A DNA stretch of 64,000 nt from Paracoccus haematequi (GCF_900631945.1 NZ_UZWE01000018.1:1-64000); one strand, 5' to 3'. Shown: positions 35,846 to 47,402, counted from the stretch's first letter. Numbers and translations are program-made. Notes: generated by a model not told the origin, from the letters alone.

Positions 35846-36193
35846 ATGATCCGCCTTCTTGCCGCGCTTGCCCTGATCCTGACCGCCCTGCCCGCCAGCG
35901 CAGGGCCGCTGCGGCTGCTGATGGTGGAAAAGAGGGGCTGCGTCTATTGCGCCGCCTGGGACCGCGCGATCGGGCCGGGCTATGCCGCGTCCGACGCGGG
36001 TCGCGCCGCGCCGCTGATGCGGGTGGACATCCACGGCCCCTGGCCGGACGGGCTGGCCCTGGCGCGCAGGCCCTTCGTCACGCCGACCTTCATCCTGCTG
36101 GATGGCGGGTCCGAGGTCGGGCGGCTGGAAGGCCACATGACGGCGGCGCAATTCTGGCCCGCCCTGTCGGCCCTGCTGGCGCAGGCGCGATGA
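35846..36193 (+). CDS. Exported thioredoxin-fold protein
   Basis: 115 residues: signal peptide ending PASAG, then a thioredoxin-like fold with a GCVYC redox pair and [12 protein letters not shown] (cis-Pro loop). It resembles SoxW/DsbE-like reductants of the periplasm. The partner is unknown. It is followed by serS after about 60 bases. Confidence 0.78.
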   Translation: MIRLLAALALILTALPASAGPLRLLMVEKRGCVYCAAWDRAIGPGYAASDAGRAAPLMRVDIHGPWPDGLALARRPFVTPTFILLDGGSEVGRLEGHMTAAQFWPALSALLAQAR

Positions 36194-36261
36194 CCGGGCT
36201 TTCGCCCCGCCCCCGCATCGGCTAGGCAACGGCCAGCCAATCTCAAGCGACGGTGACGATC

Positions 36262-37554
36262 ATGCATGACATCCGTGCCATCCGGGACAATCCCGCAGCC
36301 TTCGACGCCGCCCTGTCGCGGCGCGGGCTTCAGCCGATGTCCGACCGCATCCTGGCGCTGGACTCCGACCGCCGCGCCCGGATCGTCGCGGCCGAAACCG
36401 CCCAGGCCGACCAGAACCGCGCCAGCAAGGATGTGGGCGCAGCCAAGGCGCGCGGCGACGATGTCGAATTCGAACGCCTCCGCGCCCTGGTCGCGGAAAA
36501 GAAATCCGACGTGACCAAGTTGCAGGCCGAGGCCTCGCTGCTGGACGGCCGGTTGCGCGACCTGCTGATGGAGATCCCGAACCTGCCGCTGGACGGCGTG
36601 CCCGAGGGCCGCGACGAATCCGACAATGTCGAACTGCGCCGCTGGGGCAATCCGCGCAACTTCGACTTCGCCCCTGTCGAGCATTTCGAGATCGCTGGCG
36701 TCCGTCCCGGCATGGATTTCGAGACGGCGGCAAAGCTGTCGGGCAGCCGCTTCGTCGTGCTGAAGGGCGGCGTCGCCCGTATCCACCGGGCCTTGGCGCA
36801 GTTCATGCTGGACCTGCATGTGACCAAACACGACCTTCAGGAAACCTGGACCCCGGTCCTGGTGCTGGAAAACATGATGGTCGGCACCGGGCAACTGCCG
36901 AAATTCGGCGAGGACAGCTATCTGACCCGCGAAGGCTATTGGCTGATCCCCACCTCGGAAGTCACGCTGACCAACACCGTCAACGGCGATCTGGTGGACC
37001 ACGCCAGCCTGCCCCGCCGCATGGTCGCCCATTCCCAGTGCTTCCGCTCCGAGGCCGGCAGCGCGGGCCGCGACACGACGGGCATGCTGCGCCAGCACCA
37101 GTTCGAGAAGGTCGAGATGGTGTCCATCACCGATGCCGACACGGGCATCGCGGAACACGACCGCATGACCCGCTGCGCCGAGGCCGTGCTGGAGGCGCTG
37201 GAACTGCCTTATCGCACCATCGTGCTGTGCACGGGCGACATGGGCTTCGGCGCGCGGATCACCCATGACCTGGAAGTCTGGCTGCCGGGCCAGGACAAGT
37301 ATCGGGAAATCAGCAGCGTGAGTTACTGCGGCGACTTCCAGGCGCGGCGGATGAACGCGCGATACAGGTCCGACAAGACCGGCAAGCCGGAATTCGTCCA
37401 TACGCTGAACGGATCGGGCCTGGCCGTGGGCCGCACGCTGATCGCGGTGCTGGAAAACGGCCAGCAGGCGGACGGATCGGTGGTGCTGCCCGCCGCGCTG
37501 CACCCCTATCTGGGCGGGGCGACGCGTCTGGGGGCGGACGGCAAGCTGGCCTGA
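36262..37554 (+). CDS. serS: Seryl-tRNA synthetase
   Basis: 430 residues. The N-terminal tRNA-binding coiled coil starts [11 protein letters not shown]. The class II catalytic core has [25 protein letters not shown] (motif 2, in part), and motif 3 with [20 protein letters not shown] at 36262 gives the canonical N-terminus; a GTG three codons upstream is in frame. Confidence 0.97.
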   Translation: MHDIRAIRDNPAAFDAALSRRGLQPMSDRILALDSDRRARIVAAETAQADQNRASKDVGAAKARGDDVEFERLRALVAEKKSDVTKLQAEASLLDGRLRDLLMEIPNLPLDGVPEGRDESDNVELRRWGNPRNFDFAPVEHFEIAGVRPGMDFETAAKLSGSRFVVLKGGVARIHRALAQFMLDLHVTKHDLQETWTPVLVLENMMVGTGQLPKFGEDSYLTREGYWLIPTSEVTLTNTVNGDLVDHASLPRRMVAHSQCFRSEAGSAGRDTTGMLRQHQFEKVEMVSITDADTGIAEHDRMTRCAEAVLEALELPYRTIVLCTGDMGFGARITHDLEVWLPGQDKYREISSVSYCGDFQARRMNARYRSDKTGKPEFVHTLNGSGLAVGRTLIAVLENGQQADGSVVLPAALHPYLGGATRLGADGKLA

Positions 37555-37615
37555 CAAAGCGCCGTGATCGCGCCGGTGGTCGGCAACTGCGGCGCCGATT
37601 GCCGCGTTGGCGATC

Positions 37616-38362
37616 ATGGCGCGCGCGGCGGACATTCTGTATCTGGGGTCGGTGACGATATTCGTCGCCAGCGGGGTCTCGCTGGCGACGCTGGGCCGTC
37701 CGGCCATCCAGATCGCCGCGCCCAGCCTGCTGAACGCGCCCGGCCTCGATCTGTTCGCGCATGGGATCGCCAAGCCGCTCGCCAGCCTGCCGCAGCTTTA
37801 CATCCAGCCGCAGAACCCGCTGATGTGGGCGCTGCTGATCACGCTGTGGGCGCTGCTGCTGCTGGACGGGGTGGGGGAATTCCTGGACCCTGCCGACCAT
37901 GGCACACGCCCCGCCTGGCATCCGCTGACCCTGGCCCTGGCCGTGGGGGCGGTCTGGCCCTGGCTGGTCGGGCTGCACAAGCCGCTGGCGACGCTGGGGG
38001 CGCTGCTGATGCTGACCGCCGCGCTGAGCGGGGCGATCCGCGCGCGCGGCCAACGCCGCCCCGCCCCGGCCTTCCTGGCGGGATGGAGCCTTGCCCTGGG
38101 GACCGCCACCCTTGCCACGCTGATCGGCGCGCCCCTGTCGCTGACCACGCCGCAGACCGCGATCCTGGCGATCCTGCCCGGCGCTGTCATCGGCATGATC
38201 GCCCAGGAACGGCTGGACGGCAGCCTGGGCTTTTCGCTGGCGATGATCTGGGCCTTCTGCGCGGTGGCCATATCGACCATGGGCAGCAGCCCCGGCGTCG
38301 CGCTGGCCGCGATCATCGGCATATCCGGCATGGGCGTCGTGCTGGTCCGCGCCGCGACCTAG
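37616..38362 (+). CDS. Hypothetical polytopic membrane protein
   Basis: 248 residues with about seven or eight hydrophobic segments and few charged loops. Not recognised. Some resemblance in size and aromatic content to small sensory membrane proteins, but no defining motif. A TTG at 37607 could add three residues. Its stop overlaps the der stop from the other strand by four bases. Confidence 0.65.
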   Translation: MARAADILYLGSVTIFVASGVSLATLGRPAIQIAAPSLLNAPGLDLFAHGIAKPLASLPQLYIQPQNPLMWALLITLWALLLLDGVGEFLDPADHGTRPAWHPLTLALAVGAVWPWLVGLHKPLATLGALLMLTAALSGAIRARGQRRPAPAFLAGWSLALGTATLATLIGAPLSLTTPQTAILAILPGAVIGMIAQERLDGSLGFSLAMIWAFCAVAISTMGSSPGVALAAIIGISGMGVVLVRAAT

Positions 38363-39843
38363 GTTCCCTTGGGCTTCTGCCGGTTCTTGTGCTTGGACAG
38401 CGCACCCGACTGGCTGATCTTGTTGGCTTTTTCCTTGAAGGGGTTGTCGCCCCCCTGGTCGCGGAAGAACAGCCGGATCGGCGTGCCCGGCATGTCGAAA
38501 TCGGTCCGCAACCCGTTCACCAGATAGCGCTGATAGCTGTCGGGCAGCTTGTCGGTATGGGTGGCCTTGACCACGAAGGCCGGGGGCCGGGTCTTGACCT
38601 GCGTCATGTAACGCAGCCGGATCCGGCGCCCGCCCGGCGCGGGGGGCGGATGGCTTTCGGTCATCGCGGCCAGCCACTGGTTCAGCCGCGCGGTAGAGAT
38701 GCGGCGGTTCCAGACCTCGTGCGCCTTCAGGATCGCGGAATGAAGCCGGTCCAGCCCCTTGCCCGTGCGGGCCGAGACCGTGACCAGCGGCGCGCCCTTC
38801 AACTGCGGCAGCAGCTTTTCGAAATTGGCGCGCAGTTCGTTCAGCTTCTGGGGCTTGTCGTCCTCCAGATCCCATTTGTTCGCGGCCACGACGACCGCGC
38901 GGCCCTCGGTTTCCGCGAAATCGGCGATGCGCAGATCCTGCTGTTCGAACGGGATCGCCACGTCCAGCAGGACCACCACCACCTCGGCAAAGCGCACGGC
39001 GCGCAACCCGTCGGCCACGGACAGCTTTTCGACCTTGTCGGTGACCTTGGCGCGCTTGCGCATCCCGGCGGTGTCGAAAATCCGCATGGGCGTGCCCATG
39101 AACTCGGTCGCGACGCTGATCGAATCGCGGGTGATCCCCGCCTCGGGTCCGGTCAGCAGCCGGTCCTCGCCGATGATCTTGTTGATGAGGGTGGACTTGC
39201 CCGCATTGGGCCGCCCGATCACCGCCAGTTGCAGCGGACGCGCGGCGGATGGGCGCCAATCCTCGGCGCCCTCGCCGGTCTCGGCGTCTTCCTCGGTCAG
39301 GTCGATGTCGGTTTCGGCCGCCACGGGGGCGGGGCGTTCGGCCTCGATCCGGTCGGCCAGGGGGACCAGGGCGCGATACAGGTCGTCCATGCCCTCGCCA
39401 TGCTCGGCCGAAATGCGCAGCGGTTCGCCCAGGCCCAGGCCCCAGGCCTCCATCGCGCCCGCTTCGCCCGCGCGGCCCTCGGCCTTGTTGGCGGCGACGA
39501 TGACGTGGCGCGCGCGCTTGCGCAGGATGTCGGCGAAATATTCGTCCGCCGCCGTCACCCCCGCGCGGGCATCGACCACGAACAGGCAGATGTCGGCCTC
39601 GTCCACGGCGCGTTCGGTCAGGCGGCGCATCCGGCCTTGCAGGCTGTCATCCTCGGCCATTTCCAGACCGGCGCTGTCGATCACGACGAAACGCAGGTCG
39701 CCCAGCCGCCCCGCGCCCTCGCGCAGGTCGCGGGTCACGCCCGGCTGGTCGTCGACCAGGGCCAGCTTCTTGCCGACCAGGCGGTTGAACAGGGTCGATT
39801 TGCCGACATTGGGACGGCCGACGATGGCGAGCGTGAAGGTCAT
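38359..39843 (-). CDS. der: Ribosome-assembly GTPase Der
   Basis: 494 residues with two GTPase domains in tandem (GRPNVGKST near residue 8 and GRPNAGKST near 217), DQPGVTRD and EAGITRDS switch regions, two base-recognition motifs (ANKAEG, degenerate, and ANKWDL) and a KH-like C-terminal domain. It is needed for 50S assembly. It overlaps bamB by 4 bases, the conserved yfgM-bamB-der order. Confidence 0.96.
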   Translation of the reverse strand: MTFTLAIVGRPNVGKSTLFNRLVGKKLALVDDQPGVTRDLREGAGRLGDLRFVVIDSAGLEMAEDDSLQGRMRRLTERAVDEADICLFVVDARAGVTAADEYFADILRKRARHVIVAANKAEGRAGEAGAMEAWGLGLGEPLRISAEHGEGMDDLYRALVPLADRIEAERPAPVAAETDIDLTEEDAETGEGAEDWRPSAARPLQLAVIGRPNAGKSTLINKIIGEDRLLTGPEAGITRDSISVATEFMGTPMRIFDTAGMRKRAKVTDKVEKLSVADGLRAVRFAEVVVVLLDVAIPFEQQDLRIADFAETEGRAVVVAANKWDLEDDKPQKLNELRANFEKLLPQLKGAPLVTVSARTGKGLDRLHSAILKAHEVWNRRISTARLNQWLAAMTESHPPPAPGGRRIRLRYMTQVKTRPPAFVVKATHTDKLPDSYQRYLVNGLRTDFDMPGTPIRLFFRDQGGDNPFKEKANKISQSGALSKHKNRQKPKGT

Positions 39844-41165
39844 CGGAATGCGTGCAACTGGCCGCTGCGCGAGACGACATAGATCGTCTGGCCCGCAACG
39901 GCGGGGGCGGCGGCGGCACCGCCGGGGATTTGCGCCTGGCCGACAAGGCTGCCGGAATTCGGATCGAAGACCCGCATCACCCCGTCCGAGGAGACGACGA
40001 ACAGCCGCCCGCCCGCCAGGACCGGGCCGAAATGGGCATGGATGCGGTCCTGCCGCTTGATCTTCTGCGTGGTGTAATAGGGCATCGGGACGCGCCAGAT
40101 CACCCCGCCCGTGGCGGCGTCCAGGCGGATCAGCTCGGCCTCGTCATTCACGGCGAAGACCGACCCGCCCGCCACGACGACCGGGCTGTTGGCGCCGTCG
40201 CGCGCCGACCAGGCCTGGATGCCGCTGTCCAGTTCCACGGCGTTGATGCGCCCCGACGAGGTGCCGCCATAGACCATGTTGCCCGCGATCACCGGATCGC
40301 CGGTCATGTCGCGGATATTGGCGATGGCCCGGCCGATGCGCGTCCCGCCGATCTGCGCCGTCCACAAGGTCGCGCCGGTTTCCCGGTCGGCGGCCAGCAA
40401 CTGCCCCGAAGCGAAGGGAAAGATCACCGTATCGCCCTGCACCGCCGGGACCGACACCCCCATCACCCCGGCGGACGAGGGCGTCCCCGCCGTCTGCCAC
40501 AGCACCTTGCCGTCCGTGGCGCGCACCGCCCAGCCGATGTCGTTGCGGCCCAGAACATAGACCACGCCGTTCTGCACCGCCGGTCCGCCGCCGATCGGCG
40601 CATCGACGCGCTGCCGCCACAACACTCGCCCCGAGGCCGCGCCCAAGGCAACCAGTTCGCCAAAGCCGCTGGTGGCATAGACGCGCCCGCCTTCGTAGGC
40701 CAGGCCGCCGCCCGACACGCTGTCGCGCGTTTCCAGGGCCGGGGCGATGTCGCTGGTCCAGGCGGTGGCGCCGCCGGTGGTGGTCGCCGTCACGCGGGTG
40801 CGGCTGTCCAGGGTAAAGACCAGCCCGCCTCCGACCACCGGATCGGCGCTGATGCGATGGCGCTTTTCGCTGCCCTGGCCGATATTCGCGGTCCAGATGC
40901 GGTTCGTCCCCGCGCCCACCGCCAGATGGCCCGGCTGATGGGCGGCATTGCCCGCGCGATGGGTCCATTCGCCGTTCGTCACCGGCGCCGCCAGCCGCAG
41001 CGCGGTCGAGGCGACGGGCGCCGGCCCTTCCACCGCCGGACCGTCGGGCGAAGTCACGGCCAGCGGGTCAAGCCGCTGCCCCGGCAGGATCGTTTCGCGT
41101 TCGCCGCAGGCCACCAGGCCCAGCGTGGCCGCCAGGGCCAGGGTCAGTCGCAGCGTGGCGGTCAT
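39840..41165 (-). CDS. bamB: BamB-like outer-membrane assembly lipoprotein
   Basis: 441 residues. A lipoprotein signal (LGLVACG) is followed by a PQQ-type eight-bladed propeller with repeated W-x...D/E-x-TG-like blades ([34 protein letters not shown]). BamB is a scaffold of the BAM complex. Start at MTATLRL after GAGG. It lies between the YfgM-like gene and der. Confidence 0.9.
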   Translation of the reverse strand: MTATLRLTLALAATLGLVACGERETILPGQRLDPLAVTSPDGPAVEGPAPVASTALRLAAPVTNGEWTHRAGNAAHQPGHLAVGAGTNRIWTANIGQGSEKRHRISADPVVGGGLVFTLDSRTRVTATTTGGATAWTSDIAPALETRDSVSGGGLAYEGGRVYATSGFGELVALGAASGRVLWRQRVDAPIGGGPAVQNGVVYVLGRNDIGWAVRATDGKVLWQTAGTPSSAGVMGVSVPAVQGDTVIFPFASGQLLAADRETGATLWTAQIGGTRIGRAIANIRDMTGDPVIAGNMVYGGTSSGRINAVELDSGIQAWSARDGANSPVVVAGGSVFAVNDEAELIRLDAATGGVIWRVPMPYYTTQKIKRQDRIHAHFGPVLAGGRLFVVSSDGVMRVFDPNSGSLVGQAQIPGGAAAAPAVAGQTIYVVSRSGQLHAFR

Positions 41166-41203
41166 TCCTCGCCTCTCCCTCGTATCGTTCATCGGCCGGG
41201 CAA

Positions 41204-41872
41204 TCAGCCGGCGGGCATGTTGTCGGACGGTTCGGGTTCGACGCCCAGGGCGATCATCATCTCGGACAGGCGCAGGCGCAAGGCCTCGGACAGGCCGTCC
41301 TTGTCCTGGATCTGACGGATCAGGTTGACCGCGTCATCGGGCCGGCCCGCGCCGATCAGGGCGACGGCCTTCTGTTCCAGGGCCAGCAGCTCGAAAGGCG
41401 CGCCGGCGCGCGACAGGCGCGACAGGATCTCGTCGCGCTGCGCGGGGTCCATCCGGTCGCCTTGCAGCATCACCAGCTTCAGTTCGGCCAGGTCGTGCAG
41501 GACCGTGCCCGCCGCCGCATTGCCCGCGACATCGCGCAGCGCATCGGCCGCTGCATCTCGGCCGCCGCGTTCGGACCATTCCGACGCCGCGATCAGCGCC
41601 GCAAGGACACGGCGGGATTCGGCGCCCTGCGGATCGACCTGCATGACCGCCGCCGGATCGCCCGACGCCTCGGCCGCAAGGATCGCATCGCCCCAGGCGC
41701 GGGCCTGCGCCTGGTCGCGCGCCTGGCTGTATTCGCGCCAGACCACGCCCGCGACGATGCCCAGGATCACCAGCCCCGCGACCCAGCCCCAGCGACGAAA
41801 CAGCCGGAACAGGCGTTCGCGGCGCAGGTCGTCGAAAACCTCGTCGATGAAATTGTCGTTCTGGTTGGCCAT
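41204..41872 (-). CDS. YfgM-like single-pass TPR membrane protein
   Basis: 222 residues: a short cytoplasmic N-terminus (FIDEVFDDLRRERLF), one transmembrane helix (GWVAGLVILGIVAGVVW) and a periplasmic helical-repeat domain. This is the layout of YfgM, a SecYEG/periplasmic-chaperone contact protein. First gene of the yfgM-bamB-der unit. Confidence 0.85.
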   Translation of the reverse strand: MANQNDNFIDEVFDDLRRERLFRLFRRWGWVAGLVILGIVAGVVWREYSQARDQAQARAWGDAILAAEASGDPAAVMQVDPQGAESRRVLAALIAASEWSERGGRDAAADALRDVAGNAAAGTVLHDLAELKLVMLQGDRMDPAQRDEILSRLSRAGAPFELLALEQKAVALIGAGRPDDAVNLIRQIQDKDGLSEALRLRLSEMMIALGVEPEPSDNMPAG

Positions 41873-41945
41873 GCCCGTCTTCCGCAGCTTTCTTGCGCCT
41901 GTCTTATACCGGCGCGGGTCGGAAAGCCAATGCCGCCTTGCGCAA

Positions 41946-41975
41946 CGAAAAAGGCCCGGCGCAATGCCGGGCCTT
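41946..41975 (-). terminator. Rho-independent terminator of sodB
   Basis: Perfect 10-bp stem AAGGCCCGGC/GCCGGGCCTT (arms 41951-41960 and 41966-41975, 5-nt loop). On the minus strand the stem is followed by TTT, continuing its own TT. It begins about 20 bases after the sodB stop. Confidence 0.9.
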
Positions 41976-41995
41976 CCAGTCCGTCAAGACCGGGA

Positions 41996-42595
41996 TCACA
42001 GCCGCGAGGCGACGTTTTCCCAGTTCACCAGGTTGTTGAGGAAGTTTTCCAGGTATTTCGGACGCGCGTTGCGGAAGTCGATATAATAGCTGTGTTCCCA
42101 CACATCGACGCCCAGCAGCGCGGTCTGGCCCGAGACCAGCGGGTTCACGCCGTTTTCGGTCTTGGTCACTTCCAGCTTGCCGTCTGCGTTCTTGACCAGC
42201 CAAGCCCAGCCTGAACCGAACTGGCCGACGCCCGCCTCGGTGAACTTCTTCTTGAAATCGTCGACCGAGCCGAAGGATTCGGTGATCGCCTTTTCCAGTT
42301 CCGAGGGCATTGCGTCGGGTTTGGGGGTCATCCATTCCCAGAACTGCGCGTGGTTCCAATGCTGGCTGGCATTGTTGAAGATGCCGTTCTGCGCCACGGC
42401 GCCCTTCTGGTAGGTACCCTTGACGATATCCTCCAGCGACTTGCCTTCCCATTCGGTCCCCGCGACCAGCTCGTTCAGCTTGTCGACATAGGCCTTGTGG
42501 TGCTTGTCGTGGTGGTATTCCAGCGTTTCCCTGGACATGCCGCCTTCGGCCAGTGCGTCATGCGCATAGGGAAGATCGGGAAGCGTGAAAGCCAT
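41996..42595 (-). CDS. sodB: Superoxide dismutase, Fe/Mn type
   Basis: 199 residues. Metal ligands are visible: His in LEYHHDKHHKAYV, His in SQHWNHAQFW, then Asp and His in GVDVWEHSYYIDF. The NNASQHWNH segment and GSGWAWLV suggest the iron form, but metal use cannot be settled from sequence. Start at MAFTLPDLPY (42595), preceded by AAAGGAC; the open frame extends to 42637. Confidence 0.95.
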   Translation of the reverse strand: MAFTLPDLPYAHDALAEGGMSRETLEYHHDKHHKAYVDKLNELVAGTEWEGKSLEDIVKGTYQKGAVAQNGIFNNASQHWNHAQFWEWMTPKPDAMPSELEKAITESFGSVDDFKKKFTEAGVGQFGSGWAWLVKNADGKLEVTKTENGVNPLVSGQTALLGVDVWEHSYYIDFRNARPKYLENFLNNLVNWENVASRL

Positions 42596-42698
42596 TTTCT
42601 GTCCTTTCGTAAGGGGTTGGGCCATGGTCGGGCGCACAGTCCCGCATTCGGCGGATCAACGCAAGGGGGACGGGCCGGTTCCTGCGGAACGCCGTAGG

Positions 42699-42743
42699 CC
42701 GGGGGACTTCACGTCCCCCGGACCGCTGCGGGATATTCGGGCC
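42699..42743 (-). repeat. Dispersed intergenic palindrome, copy 3
   Basis: On the minus strand: GGCCCGAATATCCC, GGTCC, then a perfect 9-bp hairpin CCGGGGGAC/GTCCCCCGG (42699-42707 with 42713-42721). It lies downstream of the small membrane protein gene, upstream of sodB. Confidence 0.75.
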
Positions 42744-42772
42744 GGAACGAAAGGCCCCATGAGGCCACCTGA

Positions 42773-42991
42773 TCAGTTGGCGGGCGCCGGCGTGGCGGGC
42801 GTGGTGGCGGTGTCGGCAGGCTCGACATCGACGGCGCCGTCGACGGCGGGATCGGCCGGGGTCGTCACCGCCGCATCCGGGGCGGTATCCGTGGCGGGGT
42901 CGCTGCCCGACATGAAGAAGAACAACAACGCCACCACAACGACGATGGCACCGATGATGATATACATGCGATTGCTGTTCGGCTCGGCCAT
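42773..42991 (-). CDS. Small single-pass membrane protein
   Basis: 72 residues: short N-terminus, one transmembrane helix (MYIIIGAIVVVVALLFFFM), then an acidic Asp/Ala/Thr/Pro-rich tail without folded-domain signs. Function unknown. Confidence 0.7.
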   Translation of the reverse strand: MAEPNSNRMYIIIGAIVVVVALLFFFMSGSDPATDTAPDAAVTTPADPAVDGAVDVEPADTATTPATPAPAN

Positions 42992-43193
42992 TCTGTTCCC
43001 TTTCGGTCAAACTTTTGATACCCGGACAATGAGAGCCAGGCCCTTCCGGTTCCCGCGGAATTCCCGGCGCGCGGACCCGTGGCCGATCCGCCGCACCCGC
43101 CGGTTGCGCCGCCCGGAACCGGAATGCGACAGGCTGACGCTTTCCGTCGGGACCAAAGCGCCCTAAAAGACGGGGCCGAATGAAGGGGGTGGC

Positions 43194-44405
43194 ATGTTCT
43201 GGATCATTTGCGCCGCGCTGACGGGTGCCGTGGGCCTGGCCATCATGGCCCCGCTGCTGCGGGGGCGCGCTCAGGTCGCGGAGCCCGCGGCGGCCTTCGA
43301 TCTGCGCGTCTATCGCGACCAGCTGCAAGAGGTCGAGCGTGACCTGGAACGCGGCGTGATCGCGCCCGAGGATGCCGCCCGCCTGCGGACCGAGATCGGG
43401 CGCAAGGTTCTGGACGCCGACCGCCGCCTGTCCCAGGCCGCATCGGGCGGCGCGGGCGGGCGCGGGCTTCTGGCCCTGGCCATTCTGGCGGTCCTGTTCG
43501 CGGGGGCGGTGGCTCTGTACCTGCGCGAGGGCCAGCCGGGGCGCGGCGACCTGCCGATCATGCAGCGCATCGCCCAATCCCAGCGGGTCTATGAAAACCG
43601 CCCCAACCAGGCCGAGGCCGAGGCCAGGGCCCCCGCCCCCGTCGTGCCCGACGTGCCCGAAGACTTCGCCTCTCTGATCGACCAGCTGCGCGAGGCCGTG
43701 GCCCGCAATCCCGACGATCCGCAGGGCCTGGCCCTGCTGGCCACGAACGAGATCCGGCTGGGCAATTTCGCCGCCGCCCGCCAGGCGCAGCAGCGGCTGG
43801 TGGAACTGCGCGGCGATCAGGTCACGGCCGCCGAACTGGTGCGCCTGGCGGCCCTGATGATCGAGGCCGCGGGCGGCGTCATCACCCCCGAGGCCGAGGC
43901 CGTTCTGACCCGCGCCCTGCAAGCCGATCCGCACGATCCTCAGGGTCGTTACCTGCTGGGGATGCTGCAATTGCAGAACGACCGCCCCGACCGCGCCTTC
44001 CCGATCTGGCGCCGCCTGCTCGAGGAAGGCCCCGAGGACGCCCCCTGGATCGCGCCGATCCGCGCCGCCATCGCCGACCTGGCCTGGCTGGCGGGCCAGC
44101 CGGATTACGTCCCGCCCGCCCTCCTGCCCGGCCCCGATGCCGAGGCGATGGCCGCGGCCGAGGACATGTCGCCCGAGGATCGCCAGCAGATGATCGCCGG
44201 GATGGTGTCGCAACTGGAAGCCCGGCTGGCCCAGCAGGGCGGCACGCCCGAGGAATGGGCGCGGCTGATCTCCTCGCTGGTGGTGATCGGCAACGCCGAC
44301 CACGCGCGCGACATCTGGACCGAGGCGCAGACCCGCTTCGCCGCCCAGCCCGAGGCGCTGGAGATCGTGCGCCAGGCCGCCGTCCAGTCGGGACTGGCCG
44401 AATGA
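43194..44405 (+). CDS. ccmI: Cytochrome c biogenesis protein CcmI
   Basis: 403 residues. Two transmembrane helices (about 1-20 and 90-110) flank a cytoplasmic loop with a leucine-zipper-like stretch ([20 protein letters not shown] is the CcmI signature), followed by a periplasmic TPR domain. CcmI chaperones apocytochrome c to the heme ligation complex CcmFH. No other ccm genes are nearby. Overlaps ruvX by 4 bases. Confidence 0.94.
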   Translation: MFWIICAALTGAVGLAIMAPLLRGRAQVAEPAAAFDLRVYRDQLQEVERDLERGVIAPEDAARLRTEIGRKVLDADRRLSQAASGGAGGRGLLALAILAVLFAGAVALYLREGQPGRGDLPIMQRIAQSQRVYENRPNQAEAEARAPAPVVPDVPEDFASLIDQLREAVARNPDDPQGLALLATNEIRLGNFAAARQAQQRLVELRGDQVTAAELVRLAALMIEAAGGVITPEAEAVLTRALQADPHDPQGRYLLGMLQLQNDRPDRAFPIWRRLLEEGPEDAPWIAPIRAAIADLAWLAGQPDYVPPALLPGPDAEAMAAAEDMSPEDRQQMIAGMVSQLEARLAQQGGTPEEWARLISSLVVIGNADHARDIWTEAQTRFAAQPEALEIVRQAAVQSGLAE

Positions 44406-44872
44406 TCCATGCCGAGATCGCCGATTTCGCGGCCAGCCTGCCTCCGGTCGGCGGCATCGCTGGGCTGGACCTGGGCACCAAGACCATCGGCGTGGCGGTC
44501 AGCGACGGGCTGCGGCAGGTCGCCTCTCCGCTGACGGTGATCCGGCGGCAGAAATTCACCCTGGACGCCGCCGAATTGCTGGCCGTCGCCAGGGATCGCG
44601 GGCTGGTGGGCCTGATCCTGGGCCTGCCGCGCAACATGGACGGCAGCGAAGGTCCGCGCGCCCAATCGACCCGCGCCTTCGCCCGCAACCTGGAACGGCT
44701 GACCCCCCTGCCCATCGGCTTCTGGGACGAACGCCTCTCCACCGTCGCCGCCGAACGCGCCCTGCTGGAGGCCGACACATCCCGCAAGCGCCGGGCCGAG
44801 GTGATCGACCAGGTGGCGGCGGGCTACATCCTGCAAGGCGCGCTGGACCGGCTGCGCTATCTGGCGCGATGA
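44402..44872 (+). CDS. ruvX: Putative pre-16S rRNA nuclease (YqgF/RuvX)
   Basis: 156 residues, RNase H-like fold. [15 protein letters not shown] holds the first catalytic Asp, then [14 protein letters not shown] and a late [11 protein letters not shown]. It trims the 5' end of 16S rRNA or acts as a resolvase-like enzyme. Coupled to ccmI and DUF1289 by ATGA overlaps. Confidence 0.94.
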   Translation: MIHAEIADFAASLPPVGGIAGLDLGTKTIGVAVSDGLRQVASPLTVIRRQKFTLDAAELLAVARDRGLVGLILGLPRNMDGSEGPRAQSTRAFARNLERLTPLPIGFWDERLSTVAAERALLEADTSRKRRAEVIDQVAAGYILQGALDRLRYLAR

Positions 44873-45036
44873 CCCTTAGCCCCTGCATCAAGGTCTGCGT
44901 GATCGACCCCGCATCCGGGCTTTGCACCGGCTGCTGGCGCAGCCTGGACGAGATCGCCGCCTGGGCCACGCTCTCGCCCGAGGCGCGGCAGCGCATCATG
45001 GCCGATCTGCCAGCCCGCAGGCAGCAGAAGGCCTGA
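44869..45036 (+). CDS. DUF1289 protein
   Basis: 55-residue protein with the DUF1289 pattern [26 protein letters not shown] and a helical tail ([10 protein letters not shown]). Its four conserved Cys likely bind a metal or Fe-S cluster. It begins inside the ruvX stop codon (ATGA), so it is clearly translated. Confidence 0.88.
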   Translation: MTLSPCIKVCVIDPASGLCTGCWRSLDEIAAWATLSPEARQRIMADLPARRQQKA

Positions 45037-45045
45037 TCCCTCTCT

Positions 45046-45105
45046 TGTGCCGAAATATCCCCTGGGGGAGTCGCGCGGAACGCGCGGCGGGGGCAGGCAG
45101 CCCCC
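45046..45105 (+). repeat. Dispersed intergenic palindrome, copy 4 (variant)
   Basis: TTGTGCCGAAATATCCCCTGG, GGGGAGTC, then a CGCG/CGCG mini-stem and a GGGGGC/GCCCCC hairpin (45089-45094 with 45100-45105). Same AAATATCC head as the other copies but a different palindrome. Lies behind DUF1289. Confidence 0.65.
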
Positions 45106-45168
45106 TGCCCGCTTGCCGCCCCTACCGCCATCTGCGATAGAAACGCGACCCCGACCAAAAGGCCCGCC

Positions 45169-46131
45169 ATGACCTTTCGCGCCCGCCACCTGCTTGGCAT
45201 CGACCACCTAGCCCCGCCCGAGATCGTCACGCTGCTGGATCTGGCCGAGGATTACGTCGCGCTCAACCGCCGCACGGTCAAGCATTCCGACGCGCTGGAA
45301 GGGATGACCCAGATCAACATGTTCTTCGAGAACTCGACCCGCACCCAGGCCAGCTTCGAGCTGGCGGGCAAGCGGCTTGGGGCGGACGTGATGAACATGG
45401 CCGTCGCGCAGTCCTCCGTGAAGAAGGGCGAGACGCTGATCGATACGGCGTTGACGCTGAACGCGATGCAGCCCGACCTGCTGGTGGTGCGCCATCCGAA
45501 CAGCGGCGCGGTGAACCTGCTGGCCGAAAAGGTGAACTGCGCGGTGATCAACGCGGGCGACGGACGGCACGAACACCCGACGCAGGCGCTGCTGGACGCG
45601 CTGACCATCCGCCGCGCCAAGGGCCGCCTGCACCGCCTGACCATCGCCATCTGCGGCGACATCGCCAACAGCCGCGTGGCCCGGTCGAATCTGCTGCTGC
45701 TGGGCAAGATGGAAAACCGCCTGCGACTGATCGGCCCGGCCACCCTGATGCCTGCGGGCGCGGGCGAGATGGGGGTCGAGTTGTTCGAGGACATGCGCCA
45801 AGGCCTGAAAGGCGCCGATGTGGTGATGATGCTGCGGCTTCAGAAGGAACGCATGGACGGCGGCTTCATCCCGTCGGAACGCGAATATTTCCACCGCTTC
45901 GGGCTGGACGCCGAAAAGCTGGCCTGCGCGGCGCCCGACGCCATCGTCATGCATCCCGGCCCGATGAACCGGGGGGTCGAGATCGACGGCACCATCGCCG
46001 ACGATATCAACCGCAGCGTGATCCAGGACCAGGTGGAGATGGGCGTGGCCGTGCGCATGGCCGCTCTGGACCTGCTGGCCCGGAACCTGCGGGCGGAGCG
46101 GGGACGGGCAGCGGCGGGGGTGATGGTATGA
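45169..46131 (+). CDS. pyrB: Aspartate carbamoyltransferase catalytic chain
   Basis: 320 residues. Carbamoyl-phosphate loop [13 protein letters not shown], aspartate-side motifs [10 protein letters not shown] (carbamoyl phosphate His) and [18 protein letters not shown]. Second step of pyrimidine synthesis. No pyrI regulatory chain in the window; the neighbouring PyrC-like protein probably takes a structural role. Overlaps it by 4 bases. Confidence 0.96.
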   Translation: MTFRARHLLGIDHLAPPEIVTLLDLAEDYVALNRRTVKHSDALEGMTQINMFFENSTRTQASFELAGKRLGADVMNMAVAQSSVKKGETLIDTALTLNAMQPDLLVVRHPNSGAVNLLAEKVNCAVINAGDGRHEHPTQALLDALTIRRAKGRLHRLTIAICGDIANSRVARSNLLLLGKMENRLRLIGPATLMPAGAGEMGVELFEDMRQGLKGADVVMMLRLQKERMDGGFIPSEREYFHRFGLDAEKLACAAPDAIVMHPGPMNRGVEIDGTIADDINRSVIQDQVEMGVAVRMAALDLLARNLRAERGRAAAGVMV

Positions 46132-47402
46132 GCGCGACCCTGTTCACCAACGCCCGCCTGATCGACCCCGAGGCCCAGACCGACGCCCCCGGCAGCCTGC
46201 TGGTCCGCGACGGCGTGATCGAGGGCATCGGCCTTGACGCCCCCGAAGGCGCCGCGGTCATCGACTGCAACGGCCGCGCCCTGGCACCCGGCATCATCGA
46301 CTGGGGCGCCAAGATCGGCGAGCCGGGCGAGCGGCACAAGGAATCCTTCCGCAGCGCGGGCCTTGCGGCGGCGGCGGGGGGCGTGACCACCATCGTCGCC
46401 CGCCCCGACACGCTGCCGCCCATCGACACGCCGGAATCGCTGGAATTCGTCACCCGGCGCGCCGCCGACGCGCCCGTCAACATCCGCCACATGGCGGCGC
46501 TCACCAAGGCCCGCGAGGGGCGCGAGATGGTCGAGATCGGATTCCTGACCGACGCGGGCGCGGTGGCCTTTACCGATGGCGTGCGGCAGGTCGCGGATAC
46601 GCGCCTTCTGTCGCGCTGCATGACCTATGCGCGGGGCCTGGGCGCGCTGATCGTCGGCCATCCGCAGGACGCGGGCCTGTCGCGAGGGGCGGCGGCGACC
46701 AGCGGCAAATTCGCCTCGATCTATGGCATCCCCGCCGTGTCGCCGGTGGCCGAGGTGATCGGGCTGGACCGCGACTTGGCGCTTGTGGCGATGACCGGCT
46801 GCCGCTGGCACGCCGACCAGATCACCACGGCGCGCGCCCTGCCCTCCCTGCGCCGCGCGCGGGAGGCGGGCCTGGACGTGACGGCGGGGATCTCGATCCA
46901 CCACCTGACGCTGAACGAATACGACGTGGGCGATTACCGCACCTTCTTCCGCTTCACGCCCCCGCTGCGGTCGGAAGACGACCGGCTGGCCATGGTCCAG
47001 GCGGTCGCGGACGGGCTGATCGACGTGATCGCCAGCTTCCACACGCCCCAAGACGAGGAATCCAAGCGCTTGCCCTTCGAGGCCGCCGCCCCCGGCGCGG
47101 TCGGCTTGCAGACCCTGCTGCCCGCCGCGATGCGGCTGTATCATCAGGGGGGACTGTCGCTGCCGCAACTGTGGCGGGCGATGTCGCTGAACCCCGCGAA
47201 GCGGCTGGGCCTGCCGGGCGGGCGGCTGTCGGCGGGGGCGCCCGCCGATCTGGTGCTGTTCGACCCTGACGCGCCTTTCGTTCTAGACCGCTTCACGCTG
47301 CTGTCGAAATCCAAGAACACCCCCTTCGACGGTGCGCGGATGGAGGGCCGGGTGCTGGGCACCTGGGTCGCGGGACGCTGCGTGTTCGGAGGACAGCCAT
47401 GA
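46128..47402 (+). CDS. Dihydroorotase-like protein without catalytic metal ligands (PyrC')
   Basis: 424-residue amidohydrolase fold next to pyrB. In true dihydroorotases the segment after PGxxD is HxH; here it reads [17 protein letters not shown], so both His are gone. The catalytic Asp segment (DHxPH) is replaced by ASFHTPQ. Other family parts ([17 protein letters not shown]) remain. It is therefore probably a non-catalytic partner that holds the PyrB complex together, as known for PyrC' proteins; an active pyrC should exist elsewhere. Confidence 0.88.
   Translation: MSATLFTNARLIDPEAQTDAPGSLLVRDGVIEGIGLDAPEGAAVIDCNGRALAPGIIDWGAKIGEPGERHKESFRSAGLAAAAGGVTTIVARPDTLPPIDTPESLEFVTRRAADAPVNIRHMAALTKAREGREMVEIGFLTDAGAVAFTDGVRQVADTRLLSRCMTYARGLGALIVGHPQDAGLSRGAAATSGKFASIYGIPAVSPVAEVIGLDRDLALVAMTGCRWHADQITTARALPSLRRAREAGLDVTAGISIHHLTLNEYDVGDYRTFFRFTPPLRSEDDRLAMVQAVADGLIDVIASFHTPQDEESKRLPFEAAAPGAVGLQTLLPAAMRLYHQGGLSLPQLWRAMSLNPAKRLGLPGGRLSAGAPADLVLFDPDAPFVLDRFTLLSKSKNTPFDGARMEGRVLGTWVAGRCVFGGQP

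Noticed and set aside
37616-38362. Assignment of the membrane protein after serS as a TspO-type sensor
   Set aside because: It has too many helices and no TspO motif; left as hypothetical.
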